Assembly (NCBI RefSeq): GCF_001425745.1
Contig: NZ_LMDF01000005.1
Span: forward strand, 680,472-744,471
Direction: 5' to 3'
DNA: 64,000 nt
Source of the DNA: Caulobacter sp. Root343
GTDB lineage: Bacteria > Pseudomonadota > Alphaproteobacteria > Caulobacterales > Caulobacteraceae
The notes beneath the pieces were generated by a model. That model was given only the letters and a program-made list of their open reading frames with translations, was not told the origin of the DNA and ran no database searches. The translations under genes and the position numbers were made by a program. Positions 9,486 to 18,017 of this stretch are shown piece by piece; the first letter of the stretch is position 1; each line of letters begins with the position of its first letter.

Positions 9486-9686
9486 ATGAGCCACCTGTTC
9501 GACTTTCTCGTCCCCGCCGCGCTCGTGGCGGTGCTGATCGCCCTGGCCGCCGGCCTCTACGCCCTGTTTCGCGGGGGCGACTTCGGCCGCTCCTATTCGA
9601 ACAAGCTGATGCGGCTGCGCGTGCTTTTGCAGTTCATCGCCATCATCGTTCTGGTCGCCGCCGCCTTCTGGTGGCGTAAGGCCTGA
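9486..9686 (+). CDS. Twin transmembrane-segment small protein (HIG1-like)
   Basis: 66 residues with two hydrophobic helices (about 7-27 and 44-62) joined by a short polar loop containing GGDFGRSYSNKLMRLRV. This matches the HIG1/twin-transmembrane family, in which R-x-N-K-x-M-R-x-R-V between the helices is characteristic. It would sit in the inner membrane. It lies 40 bases upstream of the cobalamin adenosyltransferase in the same direction, a pairing common in alphaproteobacteria. ATG 9486 was chosen because the upstream frame is not hydrophobic and gives no family similarity. Confidence 0.8.
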   Translation: MSHLFDFLVPAALVAVLIALAAGLYALFRGGDFGRSYSNKLMRLRVLLQFIAIIVLVAAAFWWRKA

Positions 9687-9726
9687 GAAAACATAGCCTT
9701 ATTCGCATAACGAAGGTCCGCGACCG

Positions 9727-10305
9727 ATGGTCACGCTGAACCGCATCTACACCCGCACGGGCGACGGCGGCTCGACCCGCCTGGCCACCGGGGCTCCCGT
9801 CAGCAAGGCCTCCACGCGGGTCGAGGCCTATGGCGGGGTCGACGAGACCAACGCCGCGATCGGCCAGGCCAGACAGCACACCGCGGCCGACCCGGCGCTC
9901 GACGCGATCCTGGAGCGGATCCAGAATGACCTGTTCGACCTCGGCGCGGACCTGGCCACCCCCGAGCAGCACGGCAAGCCCGACTGGGAGCCGCTGCGCA
10001 TCGTCGACAGCCAGGTCGAGCGGCTGGAGCGCGAGATCGACCTGCTGAACGGCGAAATGGCGCCTTTGACCTCGTTCGTGCTCCCCGCCGGGTCGCCGGC
10101 GGCCGCGGCCCTGCACGTGGCCCGCACCGTCTGCCGGCGGGCCGAGCGGACCTGCGTGGCGCTGTCGGCGATGGAGGACGAGATCGTCGGCGCGCCGGCC
10201 ATCAAATACCTGAACCGGCTCTCCGACCTGCTGTTCGTCGCCGCCCGCTGGAGCAACGACAAGGGCGCGGCGGACGTGCTCTGGAAGCCGGGCGCGACGC
10301 GGTAG
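9727..10305 (+). CDS. Cob(I)yrinic acid a,c-diamide adenosyltransferase, PduO type
   Basis: 192 residues. It transfers the adenosyl group of ATP to cob(I)alamin, making coenzyme B12. The N-terminal ATP-binding motif TRTGDGGSTRL, the YGGVDETNA stretch and the C-terminal RTVCRRAERTCVAL and YLNRLSDLLFVAAR motifs are the hallmarks of the PduO/MMAB family; the length is typical. The protein is cytoplasmic and trimeric in the family. It probably serves B12-dependent mutases encoded elsewhere, and fits the nearby acyl-CoA oxidation genes and the cobT gene at the far end of the window. Confidence 0.96.
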   Translation: MVTLNRIYTRTGDGGSTRLATGAPVSKASTRVEAYGGVDETNAAIGQARQHTAADPALDAILERIQNDLFDLGADLATPEQHGKPDWEPLRIVDSQVERLEREIDLLNGEMAPLTSFVLPAGSPAAAALHVARTVCRRAERTCVALSAMEDEIVGAPAIKYLNRLSDLLFVAARWSNDKGAADVLWKPGATR

Positions 10306-10516
10306 GACTCTGCCTGTTCAGCACCTGGCTTAGAGGCCGTTTCTCAAAACCCCGCCTTCCTCGCCCTTGTGGCGATGACCCATCGCGCGGCCAGACTCGG
10401 CGATTGTCTGTGGCCTCCGCCAACGTCGGCGGGCGCTTGTCCCGCGCAACGCCCATTGAACACTGGGCCCTGGGCACAAGGCCCAGGGAGGCGGGAGTTT
10501 TGGTGCTGCGGAAGAT

Positions 10517-10804
10517 CTATTTCTTCGCCGGAGCGGGCTGCGTCGCCGGGGAGGTCGGAGAAGAAGCCTCCGGCGTCACCCGCGCCTCGCCATTGATCGG
10601 CGGCAGATTCACCGGCCGGCGGGTCAGGGTCTCGATCGAATAGCTGGTGGCGCACTTCATCCACTTGCCCGCCCAGAGACGGCCCTGCTTCTCGCACTTC
10701 TCTTTCGGCCAGACCCACACGACGTGGTAGGTCAGGGCCGCGCCGCTCAGCAGCACGAACAGGCCCAGGAAGATGTACTTCAGGCGGGTGAAGGTCTTGT
10801 TCAT
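10517..10804 (-). CDS. Small membrane-anchored protein of unknown function
   Basis: 95 residues: a short basic N-terminus, one membrane segment (about 9-30, YIFLGLFVLLSGAALTYHVV), then a periplasmic part with a Cys pair (KCEKQGRLWAGKWMKC) and a Pro/Ala/Thr-rich tail. The segment could be an anchor rather than a cleaved signal. ATG 10804 has AAGGGG upstream. It is divergent from etfB. The two cysteines suggest a disulfide. I do not recognise the family. Confidence 0.75.
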   Translation of the reverse strand: MNKTFTRLKYIFLGLFVLLSGAALTYHVVWVWPKEKCEKQGRLWAGKWMKCATSYSIETLTRRPVNLPPINGEARVTPEASSPTSPATQPAPAKK

Positions 10805-10883
10805 GGGCGCCCCTTACCGCCTTTTCGCGCGCAGGGGAATTGGCTCGGCCGATGCGGCGGGACCACACGGCCTCAGAAATCGT

Positions 10884-10900
10884 ACAACTGTTTGAACGAT
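10884..10900. promoter_or_regulatory. Candidate operator upstream of etfB
   Basis: ACAACTGTTTGA (10884-10895) continues into TTGAACGAT (10892-10900), giving an imperfect palindrome ATCGTACAA-CTGT-TTGAACGAT that starts a few bases earlier. The same 12-mer ACAACTGTTTGA lies just upstream of the acyl-CoA dehydrogenase gene at 52311-52322. A shared fatty-acid-oxidation regulator is a reasonable inference. Confidence 0.4.
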
Positions 10901-11011
10901 ACATCCCTCAATGCATTACGCTTACGCGAAGGGAAACTTGCATTGCGGCGCCGAAGCGGTAAGTCGGTTGCCTACACACGATAAAATGCAGCCTGGAGGC
11001 GGTGGAAACCG

Positions 11012-11758
11012 ATGAAGGTCCTAGTCCCGGTCAAACGGGTTATCGATTACAACGTGAAGGCCCGCGTGAAGGCGGACCAGACCGGCGTCGACCTGGCGAA
11101 CGTCAAGATGTCGATGAACCCCTTCTGTGAGATCGCGGTGGAAGAAGCCGTGCGCCTCAAGGAAAAAGGTGTGGCCACCGAGGTCGTCATCGTCAGCATC
11201 GGCCCGGTCCAGGCCCAGGAGACCATCCGCACGGCCCTGGCCATGGGCGGCGACCGCGGGATCCTGATCACCACCGACGCCGACCCCGAGCCGCTGGCCG
11301 TGGCCAAGCTGCTGGCGGCCGTGGTGGCCGAGGAGAATCCGAACCTCGTCCTGATGGGCAAGCAGGCGATCGACGGCGACAACAACGCCGTCGGCCAGAT
11401 GCTGTCGGCCCTGCTGGGCTGGCCGCAGGCGACCTACGCCTCGGCGCTCGAGGTTTCCGGCTCGACCGCCAAGGTCACCCGTGAAGTCGACGGCGGCCTG
11501 CAGGTCCTGGACGTCGACCTGCCCGCCATCGTCACCGCCGACCTGCGGCTGAACGAGCCGCGCTACGCCTCCCTGCCCAACATCATGAAGGCCAAGAAGA
11601 AGGAGATCGCCCAGAAGGCGGTCGCCGACTATGGCGTCGACATCGCGCCGCGCCTGAAGGTCGTCAAGGTCACCGAGCCGGCCAAGCGTTCGGCTGGCGT
11701 CAAGGTCGAGACCGCCGCTGATCTGGTTTCGAAACTCAACACCGCGGGGGTGCTGTAA
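11012..11758 (+). CDS. etfB: Electron transfer flavoprotein beta subunit
   Basis: 248 residues, full family length. It begins [19 protein letters not shown] and contains the [21 protein letters not shown] and [16 protein letters not shown] stretches typical of EtfB, with the family signature near [18 protein letters not shown]. EtfAB accepts electrons from acyl-CoA dehydrogenases and passes them to ETF-quinone oxidoreductase. Start ATG 11012 follows a GGAGG site. The stop TAA shares its last base with the etfA start (TAATG), so the subunits are co-translated. Confidence 0.98.
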   Translation: MKVLVPVKRVIDYNVKARVKADQTGVDLANVKMSMNPFCEIAVEEAVRLKEKGVATEVVIVSIGPVQAQETIRTALAMGGDRGILITTDADPEPLAVAKLLAAVVAEENPNLVLMGKQAIDGDNNAVGQMLSALLGWPQATYASALEVSGSTAKVTREVDGGLQVLDVDLPAIVTADLRLNEPRYASLPNIMKAKKKEIAQKAVADYGVDIAPRLKVVKVTEPAKRSAGVKVETAADLVSKLNTAGVL

Positions 11759-12699
11759 TGGCTGTTCTCGTCGTCGCCGATAACGACAACGCGCACCTGC
11801 GCGACGGCACCCACAAGACCGTCACCGCCGCCCTGAAGATCTCGGGCGACGTCGACGTGCTGGTCCTGGGCAAGGGCGCCAAGGCCGTGGCCGACGCCGC
11901 CGCCAAGATCGCCGGCGTTCGCAAGGTCCTGCTGGCCGAGTCCGACGCCCTGGGTCACGGGATCGCCGAGGCCCAGGCCGACGCCGTCCTGGCGCTCGCG
12001 GGCGGCTACGACGCGATCCTGGTTCCAGCCACCTCGGGCGGCAAGAACTTCGCCCCCCGCGTCGCCGCCAAGCTGGACGTCGCCCCGATCTCGGACATCG
12101 TCGAGGTCGTCTCGGCTGACACCTTCACGCGCCCGATCTATGCTGGCAACGCGCTGGAGACGATCCAGTCGTCGGACGCCAAGAAGGTGATCACCGTCCG
12201 TCCGACCGCCTTCACGGCGGCGGCGGAAGGCGGCTCGGCCTCGGTGGAAACCGTCGGCGGCGCCGACGCCGGCAAGACCCGCTTCGTCAGCGAAGAGATG
12301 GTCAAATCGGACCGTCCGGAACTGGCCGCGGCCAAGATCGTCGTCTCGGGCGGTCGCGCCATGGGTTCGGCCGAGGAGTTCCAGCGCGTGATCGAGCCGC
12401 TGGCCGACAAGCTGGGCGCCGCCGTCGGCGCCTCGCGCGCGGCCGTCGACGCCGGCTACGCCCCGAACGACTACCAGGTCGGCCAGACCGGCAAGGTCGT
12501 GGCCCCGGCGCTGTACGTCGCCATCGGCATCTCGGGCGCCATCCAGCACCTGGCCGGCATGAAGGACTCCAAGGTGATCGTCGCGATCAACAAGGACGCC
12601 GACGCGCCGATCTTCCAGGTCGCCGACTTCGGCCTGGTCGCCGACTACAAGACCGCCGTGCCGGAACTGATGGACGCTCTGACGGCGGCGGGGAAGTAG
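11758..12699 (+). CDS. etfA: Electron transfer flavoprotein alpha subunit
   Basis: 313 residues. The N-terminal domain starts [19 protein letters not shown]; the C-terminal FAD-binding domain shows [47 protein letters not shown] and GAIQHLAGM, and [20 protein letters not shown], all standard EtfA motifs. It overlaps etfB by one base, and a palindromic element plus a strong intrinsic terminator close the operon. Partner dehydrogenases include the enzyme encoded at 52352. Confidence 0.98.
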   Translation: MAVLVVADNDNAHLRDGTHKTVTAALKISGDVDVLVLGKGAKAVADAAAKIAGVRKVLLAESDALGHGIAEAQADAVLALAGGYDAILVPATSGGKNFAPRVAAKLDVAPISDIVEVVSADTFTRPIYAGNALETIQSSDAKKVITVRPTAFTAAAEGGSASVETVGGADAGKTRFVSEEMVKSDRPELAAAKIVVSGGRAMGSAEEFQRVIEPLADKLGAAVGASRAAVDAGYAPNDYQVGQTGKVVAPALYVAIGISGAIQHLAGMKDSKVIVAINKDADAPIFQVADFGLVADYKTAVPELMDALTAAGK

Positions 12700-12707
12700 G
12701 TCTTCTT

Positions 12708-12836
12708 CCTTCTCCCCTTGCGGGAGAAGGTGTCGCCGCCAGGCGACGGATGAGGGGTCGCGCGAGCTTGTCGGATAGGGTCTTCAACCCCTCATCCGTC
12801 CGCTCCGCGGCCACCTTCTCCCGCAAGGGGAGAAGG
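12708..12836. repeat. Palindromic intergenic element, family A copy 3
   Basis: Left arm CCTTCTCCCCTTGCGGGAG and right arm CTCCCGCAAGGGGAGAAGG flank a middle with GATGAGGGG and CCCTCATCC, as in the copies at 5072, 7401 and 39638. It sits between etfA and its intrinsic terminator. Confidence 0.85.
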
Positions 12837-12846
12837 AAGACATGAG

Positions 12847-12882
12847 AAAGGCCCGGAGGCTTTCCTCCGGGCCTTTTGTTTT
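12847..12882 (+). terminator. Intrinsic terminator after etfBA
   Basis: The 13-base arm AAAGGCCCGGAGG pairs with CCTCCGGGCCTTT across a 4-base loop, and is followed by TGTTTT. The A run on the left side allows termination from the opposite strand too. Confidence 0.9.
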
Positions 12883-12927
12883 GCTGTCCTGAACCGGGCG
12901 CGCCCCCGCGCGCATCGTCCGGCACGG

Positions 12928-13056
12928 TTACCGCACCGTGTGAGGCGTGATGCCCTCGGCCCAGCGGAAGTCGTCGTGGGTCAGCAGCGGGGCCTTGGCG
13001 GCGGCGCCGGCGAACAGGGCGAGCGTCAGCACGCCCGCGAGAAGCAGGGTCTTCAT
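12928..13056 (-). CDS. 42-residue exported peptide, unknown function
   Basis: ATG 13056 to TAA 12928. The first 20 residues form a clean signal peptide (MKTLLLAGVLTLALFAGAAA), leaving a mature part of only about 22 residues containing DDFRWAEGITPHTVR. An AAGGACGG ribosome-binding site precedes the ATG by 5 bases. It is divergent from a LysR gene. The mature part is vaguely like the start of secreted cupin-type proteins, so it could be a remnant of a longer gene; no continuation is visible. The signal peptide and ribosome-binding site make real translation likely. Confidence 0.6.
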   Translation of the reverse strand: MKTLLLAGVLTLALFAGAAAKAPLLTHDDFRWAEGITPHTVR

Positions 13057-13199
13057 CGTTTCCGTCCTTTTGAGAAGCGAGAGGAGAAAGATCGTCAGTG
13101 CGGCGCCGCGATGAGGACAATGCCAAACCCATCGGTGCTTTACGAACGATGGTATCTGCGCGGACTTGTGAGCTGGACTAACATCCCTACATCTTGATC

Positions 13200-14081
13200 A
13201 TGCGCCTGCCGCCCTTCTCGTCCCTGGTCGCCCTGGAGGCCGCCGCCCGCCACAGGAGCTACAGCCGGGCGGCCGACGAGCTGTTCGTCACCCACGGCGC
13301 GGTCAGCCAGCAGGTCCGCAAGCTGGAGGAAGAGCTGGGAGTCCAGCTGTTCGCCCGGCGCGGCAATCAGATGGAGCCGACCCCGACCGGCGCGGCCCTG
13401 GCGGCCCAGATCGGCGCGGCGATCGACACGCTGCGCCAGGGCGTCGACGGCGCCCGCCGCGCGGCCAGCGGCCCGATCGTCATCTCCACCGGCGCGGCCT
13501 TCGCCACCCGCTGGCTGGTCACCCAGCTGGCCCGCCTGTCGGCCGAGACCGGCGAGCTGGACCTGACCATCCGGGTCGAGGACCGCATGTCCGACCTGGC
13601 CACCGACGGCGCCGACGTCGCCCTGCGCTTCGGCGAAGGCCCGTGGCCGGGCGTGGAGTCGGTGCGCCTGATCGACGAGGTGCTGTTCCCGGTCTGCAGC
13701 CCGGCCCTGCTGGAGCGCCACCCGATCGACAAGCCCGAGGACCTGCTGCACGCCCCGCTGCTGCGTCACACCGGCCTGCCCTGGTCGACCTGGTTCCACG
13801 CCATGGGGATCGAGGCGCCGCAGCTGCCGCCGGCCCTGGGCTTCGACGACTCGTCGATGATGCTGGACGCCGCCGCCCAGGGCCTGGGTGTCGCCCTGGC
13901 CCGCAGTGGCATCGCCCGCCGCGACCTCGGCGACGGCCGCCTGGTCCGCCCCCTGCCCGGCGAGGTCGACGTCGAGACCGGCCACCACTTCGTCTGGCGC
14001 GCCGAGAACCCCAAGCTGCCCAGAATCCTGAAGCTGCGCGACTGGTTCCTGAAGGAGACGGAGGGCGAGCGGGCGCGCTAG
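13200..14081 (+). CDS. LysR family transcriptional regulator (GcvA-like)
   Basis: 293 residues. The N-terminal winged helix (about 5-65: SLVALEAAARHRSYSRAADE, VTHGAVSQQVRKLEEELGVQ, LFARRGNQMEPTPTG) is that of the GcvA/AmpR branch; the C-terminal LysR substrate domain shows LRFGEGPWPGVES and PVCSPALLERHP. ATG 13200 is preferred over a TTG six bases upstream. It is divergent from the 42-residue exported peptide; the gap carries the inverted repeat CCATCG...CGATGG (13129-13152), a possible operator. The inducer is unknown. Confidence 0.93.
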   Translation: MRLPPFSSLVALEAAARHRSYSRAADELFVTHGAVSQQVRKLEEELGVQLFARRGNQMEPTPTGAALAAQIGAAIDTLRQGVDGARRAASGPIVISTGAAFATRWLVTQLARLSAETGELDLTIRVEDRMSDLATDGADVALRFGEGPWPGVESVRLIDEVLFPVCSPALLERHPIDKPEDLLHAPLLRHTGLPWSTWFHAMGIEAPQLPPALGFDDSSMMLDAAAQGLGVALARSGIARRDLGDGRLVRPLPGEVDVETGHHFVWRAENPKLPRILKLRDWFLKETEGERAR

Positions 14082-14084
14082 GCC

Positions 14085-14960
14085 TTAGAGGATCAGCTCG
14101 CCCCGCAGGACCACGACCGCCGCGCCGGACAGTTCGGGATCGGGCCCGAGCCGCAGGCTGAGCAGGCTGCGACGGCCCATCTTCACGCCCTGCTCGACCA
14201 CGAGGGCGGCGTCCGGCCCGATCAGACCCGATGCGGCGAGATAGGCGATCAGCGGCCCCGCCGCCGTCCCCGTCGCCGCGTCTTCCCAAAGCCCCACGGT
14301 GGGATTGAAGAAGCGGGCATAGGCCGCGCCGGGCGCGCCTTCGTCGAAGGCGTAGACATAGCAGCCCTCCGCGCCGGTGGGGCCCAGCACCGCCAGCAGC
14401 TGGGCGGCCAGCGGCGCGCAGCGGTCGACCGCCGCCTTGCCGTCGACCCGGACCATGAGGTGCGCCGCGCCGCTGTCGGCTCCGCGTGGCGGCGGGAACG
14501 GCAGGATGTCCCCCGGCTCGAGACCCAGGCTCCGGGCAAGACCGTCGACCTGCGTCAGCGGCTCCAGCAGCCGCAACGGAGCCTGCCGCATGCGCCCGTG
14601 GATCCGCCCCTCGCGCGTCTGAAGGACGATCGGCAGAACATGCTCGCCGATCTCCTGATGGAACGTCCTCTCTTCGGCCAGGTCGCCGAGCAGGCCGAAG
14701 TGCGCCAGCCACAGCCAGGCGCCCAGCGCGTTGTGGCCCGCGCCGAAGACTTCCGAGCCGTCGGCCGTGAACGAGCGCAGCTTCCAGTCCGCCCGCGTGC
14801 TGGCCATGATGAAGGTCGTCTCGGCCTGGTTGAACTCGCCGGCGATGCGGCGCAGGACGGCGTCGTCCAGGTCCTCGCCGCCCTCCACGACCGCCAGCGG
14901 ATTGCCGCTCAGCGGCGTGTCGGCGAAGACGTCGATGAGACCGGCGACGAGACGAGGCAT
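14085..14960 (-). CDS. PhzF family isomerase/epimerase-like protein
   Basis: 291 residues. It belongs to the PhzF/diaminopimelate-epimerase fold: the N-terminal IDVFADTPLSGNPLAVVEGG, NQAETTFIM and GHNALGAWLWL stretches and the C-terminal half with LWEDAATGTAAGPLIAYL match the family, including the E (in NQAET) that acts as the acid/base in PhzF. Whether it has a real isomerase substrate is unknown; most family members are not in phenazine clusters and none is seen here. It is divergent from a LysR gene at 15084, with a 19-base palindrome 21 bases upstream of its ATG, so it is probably under LysR control. Confidence 0.88.
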   Translation of the reverse strand: MPRLVAGLIDVFADTPLSGNPLAVVEGGEDLDDAVLRRIAGEFNQAETTFIMASTRADWKLRSFTADGSEVFGAGHNALGAWLWLAHFGLLGDLAEERTFHQEIGEHVLPIVLQTREGRIHGRMRQAPLRLLEPLTQVDGLARSLGLEPGDILPFPPPRGADSGAAHLMVRVDGKAAVDRCAPLAAQLLAVLGPTGAEGCYVYAFDEGAPGAAYARFFNPTVGLWEDAATGTAAGPLIAYLAASGLIGPDAALVVEQGVKMGRRSLLSLRLGPDPELSGAAVVVLRGELIL

Positions 14961-14980
14961 GCGGCGAACGCTCCTGAACA

Positions 14981-14999
14981 GGATGATCAGGGATCATCC
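14981..14999. promoter_or_regulatory. Palindrome in the phzF/lysR divergent promoter
   Basis: GGATGATC-AGG-GATCATCC is a perfect 8-bp inverted repeat with a 3-base centre, 21 bases upstream of the PhzF-family start. The divergent LysR regulator, or another dimeric regulator, probably binds here. Confidence 0.5.
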
Positions 15000-15083
15000 A
15001 GGATAGATTCCCGCAAACCTTGTCCTCAGCCATGTCGGGGCGCAAAATCGAATTTCTCAGCGAAAAGATGAATCCTATTCAGC

Positions 15084-15974
15084 ATGAGCGCTTTCGATCT
15101 TCCGCCGCTCGGCGCTCTGCGCGCGTTCGAGGCGACCGCCAGGCTGGCCAGCTTCAAGGGCGCCGCCGCCGAGCTGTTCGTGACCCCCACGGCGATCAGC
15201 CACCAGGTGCGTCAGCTGGAGACCCATCTGGGCGTCCGCTTGCTGGACCGCGGCCCGCGCCGGGTGGCCCTGACGCCCGAGGGCCGGATCCTGCATGACG
15301 CGGCCACCACCAGCTTCGCGGAGATCGGGCGCGCGGTCGGTCGCCTCCGCCGCGCGCCCGCCGAGACGATCCTGACGCTGTCGGCCACACCCGCCTTCCT
15401 GGGCCAATGGCTGGTTCCTCGGCTCGCCGACCTGCAAGCCCGGCTTCCGGACCTGGAGCTGCGGCTGCAGGGGTCCGGCCAGGTCGCCGAGCTTCGCCCC
15501 GGCGGGGTCGAGCTGGCCATCCGCTATGGCCGAGGTCCCTTTCCCGATGTGGCGACGACCCCGCTATGCGAGGACGTCTTCGCCCCGGTCTGCAGCCCCA
15601 GCCTTGACCTGAGGACGATCGAAGACCTGGCGCGGGCCCGGCTCATCCATATCGACGGCTGGGTCGTACCGCGCCCCGCGCCCGACTGGCGGCGCTGGTG
15701 CGACGCGGCCCGCGTGACGGGCCTCAACATCGACGGCGGGGTGCGGTTCACCGACAGCCTGCACGCGATCCAGGCCGCGGTGGCCGGCCAAGGCGTGGCC
15801 ATCGTCAGCCTGGTCATCGCCGCCGACGCCCTGCGCACCGGCGCGCTGGTCACCCCGTTCGCGACGACCCTGCCGGGCGAGGCCTACCACTTCGCTTGCG
15901 CGCCGGCCTTGAGCGACCGCCCGCACGTCGCGGCGCTCCGCCAGTGGTTCGTCGACGCCCTTCGGCCAGGCTGA
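15084..15974 (+). CDS. LysR family transcriptional regulator (GcvA-like)
   Basis: 296 residues. Winged helix at about 5-65 (LGALRAFEATARLASFKGAA, VTPTAISHQVRQLETHLGVR, LLDRGPRRVALTPEG) and a substrate-binding domain (LAIRYGRGPFPDVATT, PVCSPSLDLR, SLHAIQAAVAGQGVAIVSLV). It is a paralogue-like relative of the regulator at 13200 and flanks the opposite side of the PhzF gene; being divergent from phzF, it is the more likely regulator of the two. Confidence 0.93.
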   Translation: MSAFDLPPLGALRAFEATARLASFKGAAAELFVTPTAISHQVRQLETHLGVRLLDRGPRRVALTPEGRILHDAATTSFAEIGRAVGRLRRAPAETILTLSATPAFLGQWLVPRLADLQARLPDLELRLQGSGQVAELRPGGVELAIRYGRGPFPDVATTPLCEDVFAPVCSPSLDLRTIEDLARARLIHIDGWVVPRPAPDWRRWCDAARVTGLNIDGGVRFTDSLHAIQAAVAGQGVAIVSLVIAADALRTGALVTPFATTLPGEAYHFACAPALSDRPHVAALRQWFVDALRPG

Positions 15975-15985
15975 CGCGCGCGCCT

Positions 15986-16984
15986 TCAGGCCGCCTTCAG
16001 GATACGCCGAGGCGCCGCCGCTTCCACCACCGGAACCTCCAAGCCCTTCATCGTCGCCCGCACCGCCACGTCCAGCGGCGTGCGCGGCTCCTCGCCGAGG
16101 AAGACGACCAGTTTCCGGTTTTCCAGCCGCAACGAGTGACGCCAGAACGGCCGCATCTCGGCCAGTTCGCGCAGGGTCTCGCTGAACAGGCCCGCGACCG
16201 GGAGCAGCGCCCACGGCAGCTGGCGAACGTTGGGGCGCTGCAGCCCCGCCGTGCGGGCGATGGCGCGGACCATCGCCGTCCCGTCGGCGTCCCAGACGCC
16301 TTCGAAGTGGAAGTGGGCGAAGGCCGGCAGTTCGGTCTCGCGGTCGGCCAGGCGGGCGAAGGTCTCGCCGACGTCGGGCAGATAGGCCCAGGCGTGGCCG
16401 ACGCCCTTGTCGCCGGGATAGAGGATGGTCTTCACCGGCTTGCCCGGCGTCACCAGGCCCGAGGCGAACCAGCTGTTGGTCGTCGAGCGCGGTCCGAAAT
16501 AGTCGCCGGCCCGCAGGATCAGAGACCGAACGTTCTCGCTGGCGGCGGCTTCGAGCCGGGCCTCCATCGCGATCCGGATCTTGCCCTTGCGGGTCGCGGC
16601 GCGCTGGGGCGTCGTCTCGTCGATCACCGGATGAGCGGCGGGGTCGTAGTTGTAGATCGTGCCGGGCAGCAGGATCCGCGCCCCGCTGGCCCGGGCGGCG
16701 GCGATGGTGTTGTCCAGCATCGGCAGCACCAGCTGCTTCCAGCCGCGATAGCCGGGCGGGTTGACGGCGTGGACGATGACCGACGCACCTTCGGCGGCCG
16801 CGACCACGGCGGCGCGGTCCAGGACATCGCCCTGCAGATAGCTGACCCCGGCCAGGCGGCCCTTGCCCGGATCGCGGACCAGGGCGCGGACGGTCCAGCC
16901 CTTGCGAACGAGCGCGGCGGCGGTCTCTCCGCCCACCCCGCCATTGGCGCCGAGGACGAGTGCGATGCGGTTCTGGGCGGTCAT
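15986..16984 (-). CDS. NAD(P)-binding epimerase/dehydratase-like protein
   Basis: 332 residues. Extended SDR/NmrA-type Rossmann protein: LVLGANGGVGGETAAALVRK gives the nucleotide-binding glycines, followed by GDVLDRAAVVAAAEG and HAVNPPGYRGW; the lower half has RAGDYFGPRSTTNSWFASGL and HAWAYLPDVGETFARLAD. The classical YxxxK is not clear, although KGKIRIAMEARLEA occupies that region, so catalysis may be altered. Start ATG 16984 has an AGGAG site; an upstream in-frame extension lacks one. It is divergent from a LysR gene. Confidence 0.85.
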   Translation of the reverse strand: MTAQNRIALVLGANGGVGGETAAALVRKGWTVRALVRDPGKGRLAGVSYLQGDVLDRAAVVAAAEGASVIVHAVNPPGYRGWKQLVLPMLDNTIAAARASGARILLPGTIYNYDPAAHPVIDETTPQRAATRKGKIRIAMEARLEAAASENVRSLILRAGDYFGPRSTTNSWFASGLVTPGKPVKTILYPGDKGVGHAWAYLPDVGETFARLADRETELPAFAHFHFEGVWDADGTAMVRAIARTAGLQRPNVRQLPWALLPVAGLFSETLRELAEMRPFWRHSLRLENRKLVVFLGEEPRTPLDVAVRATMKGLEVPVVEAAAPRRILKAA

Positions 16985-17076
16985 GGCCGGCTCCTGCGTT
17001 TGCGATGACCACAAGATGCCGCCCGCCAGCCTCGATAGAAATTGCCGAGAACGATCGATCGGCCTATCAAAAATAG

Positions 17077-17991
17077 ATGAGCCAAGATTTGCCCACCGCC
17101 GTCGACTGGGAGCGCCAGCGCGCCTTCCTGGCCGTGATCGACACCGGCAGCCTGTCGGCGGCCGCCCGCCAGCTGGGCGCGGCCCAGCCCACGGTGCGGC
17201 GGCGGGTCGAGGACCTGGAGGGCCAGCTGGGGGTCGCCCTGTTCACCCGTTCGCCCTCGGGCCTGACCCCAACGCCGCTGGCGCGGGAGCTGGCCCAGCA
17301 CGCCCGGGCCATGGCCATCGCCGCCGCCTCCCTGGCCCGCGCCGCCTCGGCCGAGGCCGACGCCGCCTCGGGCGCCGTGCGGATCACCGCCAGCGAGGTG
17401 GTGGGCATGGAGGTGCTGCCGTCGATCCTGGCCGACCTGCGCGAGGCGCATCCGGGCCTTGTCTTCGAGCTGGCCCTGACCAACCGCAGCGAGGACCTGC
17501 TGCGCCGCGAGGCCGATATCGCCGTGCGCATGGTGCGACCCACCCAGGAGGCGCTTCTGGCCAAGCGGGTCGGAAACATCACCCTGGGCATGCACGCCCA
17601 CAAGCGGCTGCTGGACGCCTGGGGCCGTCCGACCAGCCTGGACGAGGCCCGCCGCCTGCCGCTGATCGGCTACGAGACCGAGACGATCGGCGTCCGCGCC
17701 ATCAAGGCCCTGGGCCTGGACCTGCGGCCCGACGAGTTCACCTTCCGCACCGACAACGACGTGGCCCAGCTGGCGGCGATCCGCGCGGGCCTTGGCCTGG
17801 GTCTCTGCCAGGTTGGGCTGGCCGCCCGCGACCCGATGCTGGAGCGCGTCCTGCCCGAGGTGTTCAGCTTCGACCTGGAGACCTTCGTCGTCACCCACGA
17901 GGACCTGAAGGACGTGCGCCGCGTACGGCTGGTGTTCGACGCCCTGGTGACGGGCTTGACCCGCTATGCCAAGGTGGGAAATACAGTTTGA
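17077..17991 (+). CDS. LysR family transcriptional regulator
   Basis: 304 residues. Winged helix at about 10-70 (QRAFLAVIDTGSLSAAARQL, AAQPTVRRRVEDLEGQLGVA, LFTRSPSGLTPTPLA) and a substrate domain with GAVRITASEVVGMEVLPSIL and ADIAVRMVRPTQEALLAKRV. It is divergent from the epimerase-like gene; the gap has GATAG (17034-17038) facing CTATC (17064-17068), and CTATC-AAAAA-TAG next to the start, possible LysR sites. It most likely controls the epimerase-like gene. Confidence 0.93.
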   Translation: MSQDLPTAVDWERQRAFLAVIDTGSLSAAARQLGAAQPTVRRRVEDLEGQLGVALFTRSPSGLTPTPLARELAQHARAMAIAAASLARAASAEADAASGAVRITASEVVGMEVLPSILADLREAHPGLVFELALTNRSEDLLRREADIAVRMVRPTQEALLAKRVGNITLGMHAHKRLLDAWGRPTSLDEARRLPLIGYETETIGVRAIKALGLDLRPDEFTFRTDNDVAQLAAIRAGLGLGLCQVGLAARDPMLERVLPEVFSFDLETFVVTHEDLKDVRRVRLVFDALVTGLTRYAKVGNTV

Positions 17992-18004
17992 ACTAAACAC
18001 GTTT

Positions 18005-18017
18005 CCACTTAAAGTGG
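18005..18017. promoter_or_regulatory. Palindrome upstream of the octapeptide-repeat gene
   Basis: CCACTT-A-AAGTGG is a perfect palindrome with a single central base, 100 bases before the repeat-protein start and just after the preceding LysR stop. It could be an operator; no T-tract follows, so it is a weak terminator candidate. Confidence 0.4.

Noticed and set aside
10430..10516. Terminator hairpin GGGCCCTGGGCACAAGGCCC region after the small membrane gene
   Set aside because: Stem is imperfect and no T-run follows on the relevant strand.
14085..14960. Phenazine biosynthesis role for the PhzF homologue
   Set aside because: No other phz genes are present; PhzF-family proteins are widespread outside phenazine clusters.
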